A DNA stretch of 64,000 bases, from the NCBI GenBank assembly GCA_903872345.1, contig CAIQKM010000187.1, positions 62,001 through 126,000 of the forward strand, in the 5' to 3' direction. The position numbers and the translations under genes are program-made. Below, in pieces: positions 17,146-33,900 of the stretch; the first letter of the stretch is position 1; every line of letters starts with the position of its first letter. The DNA comes from an uncultured Verrucomicrobia subdivision 3 bacterium (lineage in GTDB: Bacteria > Verrucomicrobiota > Verrucomicrobiia > Limisphaerales > UBA11358). The notes under the pieces are model-generated. The model was given only the letters and a program-made list of their open reading frames with translations, ran no database searches and was not told the origin of the DNA.

Positions 17146-19440
17146 ATGAAATCAGCCACCCATGTCTCCAGACCAGTGTTATCGGCTTGCAAAACCGGGA
17201 TGGGGCGGGGCGTTCCGGGCTGGAATTGCCCGGGCGGATTGTCTGGATTTCTCTGGCTGGCGGTGGCGGTTGGTTTGCTTGCCAGCCTGAACAGTGTTGC
17301 GGCGCCCATCACCTGGGGCAAGGCCACGACGATTTCCAATGATACCGATGTGGTTACATCCGGCAGTCTGGCCTATGCCTACGACGATGCGTATTATCCG
17401 ACCGCTGTCAACGGCGTACCCTTCGGCGGCGGGAACAGTTACACGGCACTGGGCACCAATATAACGCTGAGCGGAAGTTATTCCTGGTCGAACACCGCTT
17501 TTGGCAGCAGCGCCGGCAGTCCGTGGGATGGCTTGAGTCTCTTTTATCAAACCCTGCTGCGCGGCGGTGTGTATGCGGCGAATAACGTGCCGATGAGTGT
17601 TACCCTGAGCAACCTGGTCGTTGGTCACGCCTATCTGGTGCAGGTTTGGGTGAATGACAACCGGCCCGGCGCAGGCAGCCGGACCGAGACGGTCAACAGC
17701 AGCGGGGGTAATGCGGTGTCGCTGGATTACAATAACACCGGCACGAACGGCGGCGTGGGCCAGTTCACCATTGGCACGTTCACGGCCGATGCCGTGAGCC
17801 AGGCATTTACGTTGAGCGGGGTGTTTCCGGCCGGCGGCAATTCTTCCCAGTTGAATGCCATCCAAGTGCGCGATCAGAGCGTGTTGCCGGGCACGAACAC
17901 CGCCGCGATCACGCTTAACCCGGGCACTTACCACCAGCAAATGTATGGCATCGGCGGCAACATTGCCGGCGGCGAGCAGCAGGCCATGTTTAATGCGGGT
18001 ACCAATCTGTTTGCCTCGGCGTTCTCGCCGGGCGGGCTGAATCTTAGCTTCATCCGGCTGGATAATCCGTATGGACAGACCGAACCGCCCTTTGCCGGGC
18101 TGACGAATATCAACAACACCATCATCACGCTGTTTCGCGCCATGCAACCGAGCGGCCGGATCATGATGACCTCGTGGTCGCCGCCGGGTTCGCTGAAGAA
18201 TACGGGCAGCGCGTTCAAAGGCACCCTCGCCACCAATGCGCAGGGGAAATTTGTGTACACCAATTTTGCGAACTGGTGGGTCAATTCGTTGAAGTATTAC
18301 CAGACCAATTCCTCGTTGCCGGATTATGTGTCCATTCAGAACGAACCGGACTGGTATCCGACCAGTGGAACCAACAATGCCTGGCAGGCGGGCTGCGAAC
18401 TGACCGCCTCGGAAGGCACGTATGCCGGTTATCCGCAGGCGTTCAACGCCACTTATACGGCTTTCCAATCAAATGGTCTCGGCGGCATCAAACTCATCGG
18501 GCCGGACACCGAAGGCATCAGCGGCGGCATCGTTCCCAACTACCTCAACAATCTGACCGCCAGCACGATCGGGGCGGTGGCGCATCATCTCTACGGCAAC
18601 AATGTGTCCACCAGCGGTGCGGGGCTTTTGAGCACGCTGGAGTCACAGTACACCTGGTGGACGATGCCGAAATTCATGACGGAATATGACGGGGATAATT
18701 GGGGCACCAACTATCCCGATTGGATGGGGCTGGCGGTGACCATGCACAATGTTTTTGCCTTGGAGGAGGCCAATGCCTATCTCGTGTGGAGCGTTTATTA
18801 CGGTTTGCTGTACAATTCCAACGGCTCGCCCGCCACGGACAACTATTACACGGTGGGCCATTACAGCAAATTTATTTGTCCCGGCGACTGGCACGTGGAC
18901 TCATCGAGCTCGGACACCAACGTGCTGGTTTCGCTTTATTACCATTCCACGGGAGCCGGGGTCAGCTATCGGTACATTGCGGTGATGATCAACAAGGCGG
19001 CGTATGCCACCACCGTGACCCTGAATACGTCCAACCTCTGGTCCACGGATGCGCTCCAGCGGTCGTGGCAGGTTTACAAGACGGCCAATGAGGGCTCCGC
19101 CAATTTCCGGCTGACCTTGGTGGACAGCGTGACCGGGACGAGTCTGACCAATCAAAACAAGAGCATTACGCTCGCCCCGTATTCCATCACCACGGCGGTG
19201 ATCAATTCGGGCATTTCGTCCAGTCCCGCCAGCATCAGCTATGCGGTGACCAATAGTCAACTCAGCCTCACTTGGCCGGGCGACCATTTGGGCTGGATTT
19301 TGCAGGCGCAGACCAATTCGCTGCGCGCCGGGCTGGCAACCAACTGGGTGGATGTGGCGAACAGCGCCTATTTGACGAAAGCCACCTTTCCAATCCTTTC
19401 CGCCAATCCGGCGGTGTTTTTCCGGTTGCGGCATCCTTAA
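17146..19440 (+). CDS. Exported GH30 glycoside hydrolase with N-terminal beta domain and C-terminal FRLRHP module
   Basis: From ATG 17146 the protein has 764 residues: an extended signal region, a beta-sandwich (about 48-245), a GH30 TIM barrel (about 255-600), its beta-sandwich partner, and a C-terminal module (about 695-764) reading LSLTWPGDHLGWILQAQT and ending FFRLRHP. The barrel holds the acid/base Glu400 (SIQNEPDWYP) and nucleophile Glu513 (FMTEYDGDN), with MMTSWSPPGSLKNTG upstream. GH30 includes endo-beta-1,6-galactanase, glucuronoxylanase and glucosylceramidase. In this operon beta-1,6-galactanase is the attractive guess, but the subfamily is not resolved. The last module is shared with the giant protein at 34227-40247. 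Confidence 0.83.
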   Translation: MKSATHVSRPVLSACKTGMGRGVPGWNCPGGLSGFLWLAVAVGLLASLNSVAAPITWGKATTISNDTDVVTSGSLAYAYDDAYYPTAVNGVPFGGGNSYTALGTNITLSGSYSWSNTAFGSSAGSPWDGLSLFYQTLLRGGVYAANNVPMSVTLSNLVVGHAYLVQVWVNDNRPGAGSRTETVNSSGGNAVSLDYNNTGTNGGVGQFTIGTFTADAVSQAFTLSGVFPAGGNSSQLNAIQVRDQSVLPGTNTAAITLNPGTYHQQMYGIGGNIAGGEQQAMFNAGTNLFASAFSPGGLNLSFIRLDNPYGQTEPPFAGLTNINNTIITLFRAMQPSGRIMMTSWSPPGSLKNTGSAFKGTLATNAQGKFVYTNFANWWVNSLKYYQTNSSLPDYVSIQNEPDWYPTSGTNNAWQAGCELTASEGTYAGYPQAFNATYTAFQSNGLGGIKLIGPDTEGISGGIVPNYLNNLTASTIGAVAHHLYGNNVSTSGAGLLSTLESQYTWWTMPKFMTEYDGDNWGTNYPDWMGLAVTMHNVFALEEANAYLVWSVYYGLLYNSNGSPATDNYYTVGHYSKFICPGDWHVDSSSSDTNVLVSLYYHSTGAGVSYRYIAVMINKAAYATTVTLNTSNLWSTDALQRSWQVYKTANEGSANFRLTLVDSVTGTSLTNQNKSITLAPYSITTAVINSGISSSPASISYAVTNSQLSLTWPGDHLGWILQAQTNSLRAGLATNWVDVANSAYLTKATFPILSANPAVFFRLRHP

Positions 19441-19482
19441 ATTATTCGGGGAATTGGTGACTGATTCAGCGGGACGAACGTT

Positions 19483-21552
19483 ATGAAATATCGGGTATTA
19501 GTTTTAATCGGGTTGTGGCTCGCCAGCGTGGCGATGGCCGGGGCGCGGGAGGTGCAGGTGCTGGCGGATCACTGGCGGTTTCAGCCGGGGGATATATCCG
19601 GCGCGGCGCAGCCGGGCTTGGATGACGCCCGGTGGACGGTGCTGTCCCTGCCGCATAATTGGGGCTGGGAGCAGGCCCAACTCGGCGATGAAAAATATCG
19701 GCGCGGGCCCGGCTGGTACCGGCGGACGCTGGACATAAAACCAGCGCCGGGCCGCCGTTATTTCATCCGATTCGGAGCCGCCGGTTCGGTGGCGGATGTT
19801 TATTTGAACGGCACCTGGCTGGGACAACATCGCGGGGCGTTTGGCGCCTTTTGTTTTGAACTGACGCCGAATCTGACCACCAACGGACCCGACCTGCTGG
19901 CCGTGCGGGTGAGCAATGCGCCGGAACCGGATCTTGCGCCGCTTGACGGCGGGTTTCCCGTGTATGGCGGACTATACCGCGAGGTGGAGCTGATTGAAAC
20001 GGATGACACCTGCCTCACGCTTACCGATCACGCGTCGCCGGGTGTGGCCTGGCAGCAGACCAGCGTCAGCTCCACCCAGGCGGTCATTGACGTGACGGCG
20101 CAAGTTTCCAACGGCCGGAAGGAGAATGTATGGCGAACCATGGTGGCGACGATTTTGACGCCGGATGGCACCCGGGTGGCCTCTACGCAACAGGCGATGC
20201 TGCTGGCGGCGGGCAATTGCGAACCGGTCACTCTGCGGTTGACCGTGCCGCAACCGCACCTGTGGAACGGTCGTCAGGATCCATGGCTGTACCGGGCCGT
20301 GGTGGAAGTACACACCAAAGACGGGGTGGTGGATGCGGTGGAACAACCGCTGGGGTTGCGCTGGTTCTCGGTGGATCCCGACAAAGGATTTTTTCTGAAC
20401 GGCAAACCCTACGCCTTGCATGGCGTGAACCGGCATCAGGATAGACCGGACAAAGGCTGGGCCATTTCCCGGGCGGATCAGGACGAGGATCTGGCCTTGA
20501 TACAGGAGTTGGGCGCCACCGTGGTGCGGTGCGCGCATTACCAGCACAGCGATTATTTTTACAGCCTCTGCGACCGCGCGGGCATTCTGGTTTGGGCGGA
20601 GCTGCCGCAGGTGAATTGCGTTTCCAACACGGCCGCCTTTGCCGAAACCTCGCGCAACCAATTGCTGGATCTGATCCGCCAGAATATCAACCATCCGGCC
20701 ATCTTTTGCTGGAGCCTCTTTAACGAACTGCGGCCGAACCGGCCGGATCCGCACCGCCTGTTGCAGGATTTAAATGTAGTGGCCAAGGGGGAAGATCCCA
20801 GTCGATTCACCGTCGGGGCCACCATGACCGATCAGTTGCCGCAAATGAACCGAATTCCCGATCAATTGGGCTGGAACCGCTATCCGGGGTGGTACGAGCC
20901 TGCGAAATACATGACCAATTTTACGCAGGACCTAAAAGGTTTGCGGAATTCAAGCCGGTCGGGCGGGTTTTGCATTAGCGAGTTTGGCGCCGGGGCAAAT
21001 GTGAACCAACATGAACAGAGCCCGCGCCAGCCCGCCTTTGCCGGTCAGTGGCATCCCGAGGAATGGCAGGGCATCGTGCATGAGGCGGCCTGGCGGCAGA
21101 TAAAACAACAACCTTATATTTGGGCCACGATGATCTGGAATCTGGCCGACTTTGTGAATCCCTTCCAGCACGAGGGCGGCGTGAACGGTCGCAACGACAA
21201 GGGGTTGGTGACCTTCGACCGGCAAATCCGGAAGGACGTGTTCTATTTCTATCAGGCCAACTGGAGCGGACAGCCGGTCTTGCATCTTACCAGCCAGCGC
21301 GACACGGTGCGGACGAATGCGGTGACCGATGTGAAGGTTTATTCCAACGCCCGCACGGTCAACTTGTACCTGAACGGCCACAGTCAGGGCGGGCGCACGA
21401 ATGATGACAACTCCGTCTTCGTCTGGCGGGCTTGCCCGTTGCAACCGGGAGACAATCAGGTGGAAGTCCGCGTGGAAATGGCCGGCCGCGAATGGCATGA
21501 TGGTTGCACCTGGAAACGGGTTGTGCCAACATTATCCAAAGCTTCCCAATGA
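19483..21552 (+). CDS. Exported GH2 beta-galactosidase-like enzyme
   Basis: This 689-residue protein has a signal peptide (MKYRVLVLIGLWLASVAMAGA) and GH2 sugar-binding, Ig-like and TIM-barrel domains. Hallmarks are HNWGWEQAQ, RYFIRFGAAGSVADVYLNGTWLGQHRGAFGAF, GVNRHQDRPDKGWAI, acid/base Glu415 (CWSLFNELRPN) and nucleophile Glu500 (CISEFGAGAN). A C-terminal Ig-like domain (about 590-680; TDVKVYSNARTVNLYLNG) matches DUF4982-type modules of Bacteroidetes-type beta-galactosidases. It probably trims beta-galactose from the polysaccharide attacked by its neighbours. Its last four bases (ATGA) are shared with the next gene, indicating coupled translation. Confidence 0.88.
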   Translation: MKYRVLVLIGLWLASVAMAGAREVQVLADHWRFQPGDISGAAQPGLDDARWTVLSLPHNWGWEQAQLGDEKYRRGPGWYRRTLDIKPAPGRRYFIRFGAAGSVADVYLNGTWLGQHRGAFGAFCFELTPNLTTNGPDLLAVRVSNAPEPDLAPLDGGFPVYGGLYREVELIETDDTCLTLTDHASPGVAWQQTSVSSTQAVIDVTAQVSNGRKENVWRTMVATILTPDGTRVASTQQAMLLAAGNCEPVTLRLTVPQPHLWNGRQDPWLYRAVVEVHTKDGVVDAVEQPLGLRWFSVDPDKGFFLNGKPYALHGVNRHQDRPDKGWAISRADQDEDLALIQELGATVVRCAHYQHSDYFYSLCDRAGILVWAELPQVNCVSNTAAFAETSRNQLLDLIRQNINHPAIFCWSLFNELRPNRPDPHRLLQDLNVVAKGEDPSRFTVGATMTDQLPQMNRIPDQLGWNRYPGWYEPAKYMTNFTQDLKGLRNSSRSGGFCISEFGAGANVNQHEQSPRQPAFAGQWHPEEWQGIVHEAAWRQIKQQPYIWATMIWNLADFVNPFQHEGGVNGRNDKGLVTFDRQIRKDVFYFYQANWSGQPVLHLTSQRDTVRTNAVTDVKVYSNARTVNLYLNGHSQGGRTNDDNSVFVWRACPLQPGDNQVEVRVEMAGREWHDGCTWKRVVPTLSKASQ

Positions 21553-24512
21553 AAGACTTTATAAAAAAATTCTGTGCGAAAATGGCCGGGGCTTTCCTGC
21601 TGTGTGCGGCATTTGTTTTATTCGTGGTGACCGCGCGGGCGGACTCAGCGGTTATCCTGCTTGAAGCCGAGCAGTTTTCCGATATCGGCGGCTGGGTGGT
21701 GGATCAGCAATTCATGGATCAAATGGGCTCGCCCTATCTGCTGGCCCACGGCCTGGGCGAACCGGTGCGGGATGCGGTCACGACGGCCGCCTTTCCGGCC
21801 AATACCGATTACCATATCTGGGTGCGCACCCGCGACTGGGTGGCGCCGTGGAAGGCGCCGGGCACGCCGGGAAAATTTCAACTGCTGCTCAATGGCGAGG
21901 CGTTGCCGGTTGCGTTTGGTACGGAAGGCGCGGACTGGCACTGGCAGGACGGCGGCATCCGAAAACTGGGCGGTGAAACCAAGGTTGCGCTCCATGACTT
22001 GACGGGTTTTGAGGGCCGGTGCGATGCCATCTTGTTTTGCGCCAATCTTGATTTTCATCCGCCCAATGAACTGGCGGCGCTGACGCAATTTCGTCGCCAG
22101 GCGCTCGGTCTGCCGGCGAATCCGGAGGATGGCGGCAGCTATGATTTGGTCGTGGTCGGCGGCGGCATTGCGGGCACGAGCGCAGCGGTCACGGCGGCGC
22201 GACTCGGCCTGAAAGTGGCACTGGTGCAGGATCGCCCGGTTCTGGGAGGCAACGGCAGTTCGGAAGTGCGGGTCTGGCCGGAGGGAAATATCCATCAAAA
22301 ACCCTATACGCATATCGGTGACGTGGTCGCGGAACTCGTGCCGGCCAAAGCGGGCGACGATGGCAACGCCAAATCTGCGGCCCAATATGCGGACGACCGC
22401 AAGCTGGCCATCGTCCGCGCGGAAACGAATATCACGCTGTACACCGAACACCGGGTCAACGAAGTTACGGCTGATCATGGCCGGGTGCGTTCGGTGGTGG
22501 CGCAAAATACCCGTACCGCCCGGCGGTTGCGGCTGTCGGCGCGCTGGTTTGCGGATTGCACGGGGGATGCGGACGTGGGGTATATGGCCGGCGCGGATTT
22601 TGAAATGTCGAGCGAAGAGCATCAGGGCGCGAGCAATTTGTGGAATGTGAAGGATGCCGCGGCGGCGAAGGAACTGTTGCAGTGTGCGTGCAAGGATACC
22701 AATGCGCTGGGCAGTTCGCTGGTGATCGGCACCGTGGCCGCGCCGTTTCCGCGCTGTCCGTGGGCGGTGGATCTCACCGACAAGCCATTCCCGGGCCGCA
22801 AAAATTACAAGGGACAGTATGTGCAAAAAGAGGCGCTGGCCAATCTCGGCGGCTGGTTCTGGGAAAGCGGGTTTAATCGCGATCCCATCAACGAGGTCGA
22901 ATGGATGCGCGACCAGAATCTCCGCGCCATGTATGGCGCTTGGGACGCCCTCAAAAACGTGGACAAGCTTTATCCCAACTACCGCCTCGGGTGGGCCGCT
23001 TACATCGCCGGCAAACGCGAGTCCCGCCGCCTGCTGGGTGACGTGATTCTGACCACGGATGATTTTCTGACGAACCGGTCCTTTGCCGACGGTTGTTTTC
23101 CGTGCTCCTGGCATATTGACGTGCACACCCCGGACAAGACATTTCAGCAGGGACACGAAGGCGAGGAATTTATTTCCCGGGCCACGGAAGGCGAGGGGTA
23201 CCATTATAAGGGACCTTATTGGGCGCCGTATCGTTGTCTTTACAGTCGCAATGTAACGAATCTTTTCATGGCCGGCCGCGACATCAGCGTGACGCACGAA
23301 GCGCTTGGCCCGGTGCGCGTGATGCGGACGTGCGGGATGATGGGCGAAGTCGTTGGCATGGCCGCCTCGCTGTGCGCGAAATACGACACCACCCCGCGCG
23401 GCGTGTATGCCGCGCATCTGGCGGAATTGATAACCTTGATGCGGCGCGGCGCGGGCAACGATGATTTGAACGGTCTCGATCTTGGCGCCCTGGTGCAGCC
23501 GGCGCCGCTCACGGCGAAGGTGACCGACCCCGGCTACCATGTCTGGTGCGGTGCGCCCACGCGGGCGGCGGATGGAAAATATCATCTCTATTATTCACGC
23601 TGGCCGGTGAACAATCCGGACGGCTTTTCGCCGGGCTGGGCCATTCACTCGGAGATCGCCCATGCCGTGGCGGATCATCCATTCGGCCCCTATCATTTCG
23701 CCGATGTGGCGCTGCCCGCCCGGGGTGTCAATCCCGTCACCGGCCGGAAGTACTGGGACGGGGACATGACGCACAATCCCAACATCGTCCAGCGGAATGG
23801 CAAGTATTTGCTCTACTACATTGGCAATTATGGCGACGGCAAATATCCGACGCACCGCAATCATGACCGCATCGGCGTCGCCATCGCGGACAAACCGGAA
23901 GGACCCTGGCAACGCTTTGACGCGCCGGTGATTGATGTCAGCACCAATGCCGCGGAGTTTGATTCGCTCTGCGTGGCCAACCCGGCGGCGGCGGTGCGGC
24001 CGGACGGCGGACTCATCGTAATCTATAAGGCCGTGCCGATCGTGCCGGGCAAGCTCATGGGCGGCGATGTGCGCTATGGCGTGGCTTATGCGGAGCAGCC
24101 CGAGGGGCCGTATATGAAACAACGCTGTCACATTTTTGAGGCCGACGGCGCGGCCGGCCATCAATGGATGCTGGCGGAAGATCCGTTCATCTGGTGCAGC
24201 AAGAAGCATGGCAATTATTACTATGCCGTGGCGCGGGATGTAGTGGGAACGTTCACGGGGGCGGCGGGCGGCATTGCCCTGTTTGCCTCTCCGGATGGTT
24301 ATCAATGGCAGGCGGCGTCCCACCCCAAAGTGTTGGGCAATCATTTTAAATGGGCGGATGGCACCCTGAGCAACGAACGGATTGAGCGCCCCGCGCTGTT
24401 GATCGAAGGCGATGAGTTGGTTGCCCTTTTCGGCGGAACCGATCAGCAGGTCAAGCCAGGGCGCGTGGCCTTCAACGTCCAGATTCCGCTCGCGCCGGTG
24501 GAAAATAATTGA
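21549..24512 (+). CDS. Fusion: exported FAD-dependent oxidoreductase plus GH43-like five-bladed propeller
   Basis: The ATG at 21549 overlaps the previous stop (ATGA), giving 987 residues with a signal peptide (MKDFIKKFCAKMAGAFLLCAAFVLF). Residues about 33-195 form a beta-rich carbohydrate-binding-like domain (ILLEAEQFSDIGGWVVDQQF). At about 200 a Rossmann motif, YDLVVVGGGIAGTSAAVTAARLGLKVALV, opens an FAD-oxidoreductase domain (PF12831 type) that runs to about 620 (RYSRNVTNLFMAGRDISVTHEALG). From about 655 to the end is a GH43/GH117-like propeller (MTHNPNIVQRNGKYLLYYIGNYGDG; GIALFASPDGYQWQ). I know of each domain separately near polysaccharide loci; the fusion suggests oxidation of a sugar followed by glycoside cleavage. 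The substrate is unknown. Confidence 0.75.
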   Translation: MKDFIKKFCAKMAGAFLLCAAFVLFVVTARADSAVILLEAEQFSDIGGWVVDQQFMDQMGSPYLLAHGLGEPVRDAVTTAAFPANTDYHIWVRTRDWVAPWKAPGTPGKFQLLLNGEALPVAFGTEGADWHWQDGGIRKLGGETKVALHDLTGFEGRCDAILFCANLDFHPPNELAALTQFRRQALGLPANPEDGGSYDLVVVGGGIAGTSAAVTAARLGLKVALVQDRPVLGGNGSSEVRVWPEGNIHQKPYTHIGDVVAELVPAKAGDDGNAKSAAQYADDRKLAIVRAETNITLYTEHRVNEVTADHGRVRSVVAQNTRTARRLRLSARWFADCTGDADVGYMAGADFEMSSEEHQGASNLWNVKDAAAAKELLQCACKDTNALGSSLVIGTVAAPFPRCPWAVDLTDKPFPGRKNYKGQYVQKEALANLGGWFWESGFNRDPINEVEWMRDQNLRAMYGAWDALKNVDKLYPNYRLGWAAYIAGKRESRRLLGDVILTTDDFLTNRSFADGCFPCSWHIDVHTPDKTFQQGHEGEEFISRATEGEGYHYKGPYWAPYRCLYSRNVTNLFMAGRDISVTHEALGPVRVMRTCGMMGEVVGMAASLCAKYDTTPRGVYAAHLAELITLMRRGAGNDDLNGLDLGALVQPAPLTAKVTDPGYHVWCGAPTRAADGKYHLYYSRWPVNNPDGFSPGWAIHSEIAHAVADHPFGPYHFADVALPARGVNPVTGRKYWDGDMTHNPNIVQRNGKYLLYYIGNYGDGKYPTHRNHDRIGVAIADKPEGPWQRFDAPVIDVSTNAAEFDSLCVANPAAAVRPDGGLIVIYKAVPIVPGKLMGGDVRYGVAYAEQPEGPYMKQRCHIFEADGAAGHQWMLAEDPFIWCSKKHGNYYYAVARDVVGTFTGAAGGIALFASPDGYQWQAASHPKVLGNHFKWADGTLSNERIERPALLIEGDELVALFGGTDQQVKPGRVAFNVQIPLAPVENN

Positions 24513-24530
24513 AATTTGTTTTTCTGACCC

Positions 24531-30872
<6,342 letters not shown>

Positions 30873-30917
30873 TTCAATCACTCTCGGGTTATAACGGGCA
30901 TTGGCGGCCATCCGCCA

Positions 30918-30935
30918 TCGCATCTTTGGGGGGTA
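30918..30935 (-). promoter_or_regulatory. Shared regulatory motif, copy 2 (between kinase and regulator genes)
   Basis: Read on the minus strand this is TACCCCCCAAAGATGCGA, identical over 18 nt to 14593-14610 and 34082-34099. It sits in the short gap between the kinase stop (30949) and the regulator start (30872), so the regulator and LacZ genes may have their own promoter. TTATAA, about 20 nt downstream of the motif, could be a -10 box. Confidence 0.6.
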
Positions 30936-30948
30936 GTCGGATCGCTTT

Positions 30949-33900
30949 TTATTTTCGGTTTGGCCGGGGCAGCGAAAAATAGAGTCGCACCGTGGTGCCA
31001 AAGCCCGGCCGGGATTCCAGTTCAAACCGGCCGCCAATCTCCGCCATCCGCTGCCGCATGTTTTTCAGACCCGTACCACCCGCCCGGACCGCGCCGGGAT
31101 CAAACCCCCGGCCGTTGTCCGCAATCATAATGCGGCATTCCATCTGGTCGCAAGCCAGTTCAATGCGCACCATCGAGGCCTGGGCGTATTTCACCGAATT
31201 GGTGAGCGCCTCCTTGTAGGCCAGAAACACATTGTGCCGCACTTCGGCATGGATGGAACCTGCCGGCAATTCCGAGGGGGCGATGAACTCATACTGGCGC
31301 GGCATTTTTTCAAACAGCTCGTCGGTGCGCCGGTTCATGTATTCCACCAGGCTGTGCAGGGAATCGTTTTCGGGGCGCACCGCCCAGACAATCGCTTCCA
31401 GCGACTGGGTCATTTCGCGCGCGGCGGTGGAAATTTTCCGGGTCTGTTCGCGCAATTCTTCCGGGCTGCCGGAATTGTCGCCGGCCATGTCGCCCAGCAA
31501 CGCCACTTCGGTGAGGCTCGCGCCCAGATCGTCGTGAATGTCCCGCGCAATGCGTGAACGCTCCCGTTCCAGCGCGCGCTCCCGTTCCAGCGCCGCCAGC
31601 CGCCGGCGCGTGCGGTTGCGCTCCAGTTGCCGCGCCGCCAAACCCGCGCTCCCCAGCAATCCCAGCGCCAGGCCAAGCTGGAACCACCGGGTTTCCCAAA
31701 TCTGCGGTATTACTTTTAAGGTGAGCGTGGCATCCTGCTTGTTCCACACTCCGTAATTGTCACAGACCTTCACCCGGAAGACGTAGTCGCCCGGTGGCAG
31801 CCGGCTGTATTGCGCGGACCGGCGCGCCCCGGCTTCGACCCAGTCCTTGTCCAAGCCTTCCAGCCGGTAACTGAAACGCAGCCGGTTTGGCGACAGGATG
31901 TTGGGGAAGGTGAAATAAAATTCCAGGCTCCGCACCCCCGACCGGATTTTAAAAGCCGTGCCGGCGGGCGGGGACATCAGTTGGCCATCCACGCGGATTT
32001 CTTCAATGACCGGCGGCCAGGTTTGCGGATGGCGGGGCAGGGTGGCCGGGTCAAACACCACCAGCGCCGAGCCGTCGGGAAACCATAATTTCCCGTCGGC
32101 CGACCGGGCGGCTGACGGCTGGCTGCCGCCCGAACAGACTTTATACGGCAAGCCGTCCGCCTGGGTCACGCGCCACGGAACCGGCGGCAGCCCGCCGGGT
32201 TGGTAATCCAGCAGCGCCTTGCGGGCGTAACCCACAATGCCGTTTTCGGAACCGAACCAAAGATTCCCCGCCGTGTCCGCCTGCATGGAAAAGAAATGGT
32301 TGCTCGGCAGACCGTCCTTTTCCCAAGTCCATTCCCGCAAGCCGTTTCCCTTCAGCCGGAACAGGCCGTCACCGTGCGTGGCCGCCCAGATCGAACCGTC
32401 CGCATCGGCCAGCAGACTGCGGGTGTTGCCGCCATTGCCCCACCGTTGCCGGAGGCTCGTGCCGCCGTCTTTCGGTGACCAGCGATTGAAGCGCCCGCCA
32501 TTTTGCACATAAACTCCCTGCCCCTGAACCGCCACCCAAAATCGGCCGGCCGGATCTTGGACAATGGCGTCAACCGGCCCCGCCGGCAGTCCGTTTTGGC
32601 GGGTGAATTTTTCCGACTTGCCGCCGCTGATGACGGTTATTCCGTTCATGGTGCCGGCCCACACGCTTCCCTGCGGGTCTTCATAAAGGGCAAAGACCGG
32701 CGTATTGCCGGCTGGCTTCTGCTCCAATTGAAACTGGCCGTTCTGAAAACGGAACAGCCCGGCGCTCGTTCCCGCCCAGAAATTGCTGCGACTGTCCTCA
32801 AACAGGGCGTTGACCTGTTGGCCGGCGAGCCCGGCGGATTCGCCATAACTCCGGGCGTTGGCATCTTCCCAGCGGAAGACCCCGGCCCCGTCCGTTCCGC
32901 CCCAGACACTCCCGTCATGACGCACGCAAACGGTGAGCAACACGTTCTGGCCGTTGGCCGGCGGCAGGGAATGGGTGTTCACCGGCCGCGGCACGGCCTG
33001 GCGCAGCCCCGAGGTGCGGGTGCCAATCCAGACGGCCGATCCCTCATCCTCGGTGAGACACAAGGTTTCCGCCTGGGAAAACGAAGGGTCGGCGAGCAGA
33101 TTTTGCCAGGTGCCGCCCGCCGGGCGAAAGAAGACGCCCGTACCCAGGGTGCCGCACCAGAGGTTGCCGTCGTGATCTTCCAATAGCGCTCCGGGGCGCG
33201 AACGCCAGGTGGTCTGCGGCCAGGGCAGCGGTTCGGGATCTGCCGTTACCGTGCCATCCTTAAAATGCAGAATCCGGGTGCCGGCGTTTTCGTCGTTTTG
33301 CGATGCCAGCCAAAGCCCGCCATCCCGGGCCGCCGCCAGCGCCCGGAGGGAATCCGGCAGCCCGGCAACGTCCTCCACCACCTGACATTTGCCCGCTGCC
33401 AGCCACCCCAGCCGGCCGGGCTCCGCCAAAAACCAGACCCGACCGTTGGTTGTGGCCAGCACTTGCGGAATATTCAACGAGGGCAGTCCATTGGTAAACG
33501 CTTCACACCGGCCATTCTTGACCCGGATCAGGCCGTCCTCATGCGTGCCCAGCCACAAATTTGTTTCCGTATCCACCGCCAGCGAGAGGATGCTGCTGCC
33601 GCGGGAGGCGCCGTCCAGATCCACGGTGGTGAAGGTGCCGTGTTCGTATTTGGACAGATTCCCGCTCTCCGTCCCGATCCACAACGTTCCCCGCTGATCG
33701 GTGGCCAGGCTGATGATCCGGTTGTCCATCAGCACCGGCGTATTGTCCCAATTGAAAACCACAAACCGAATGCCGTCAAACCGGGCCAGTCCGTGGCGGG
33801 TGCCCACCCAGACATAGCCATCCGGGGTGCACACCACCGCATTGATGCAGGTGCTCGGCAGCCCTTCATCCACGTCCCAATTGTGGACCAGAAAATCCTG

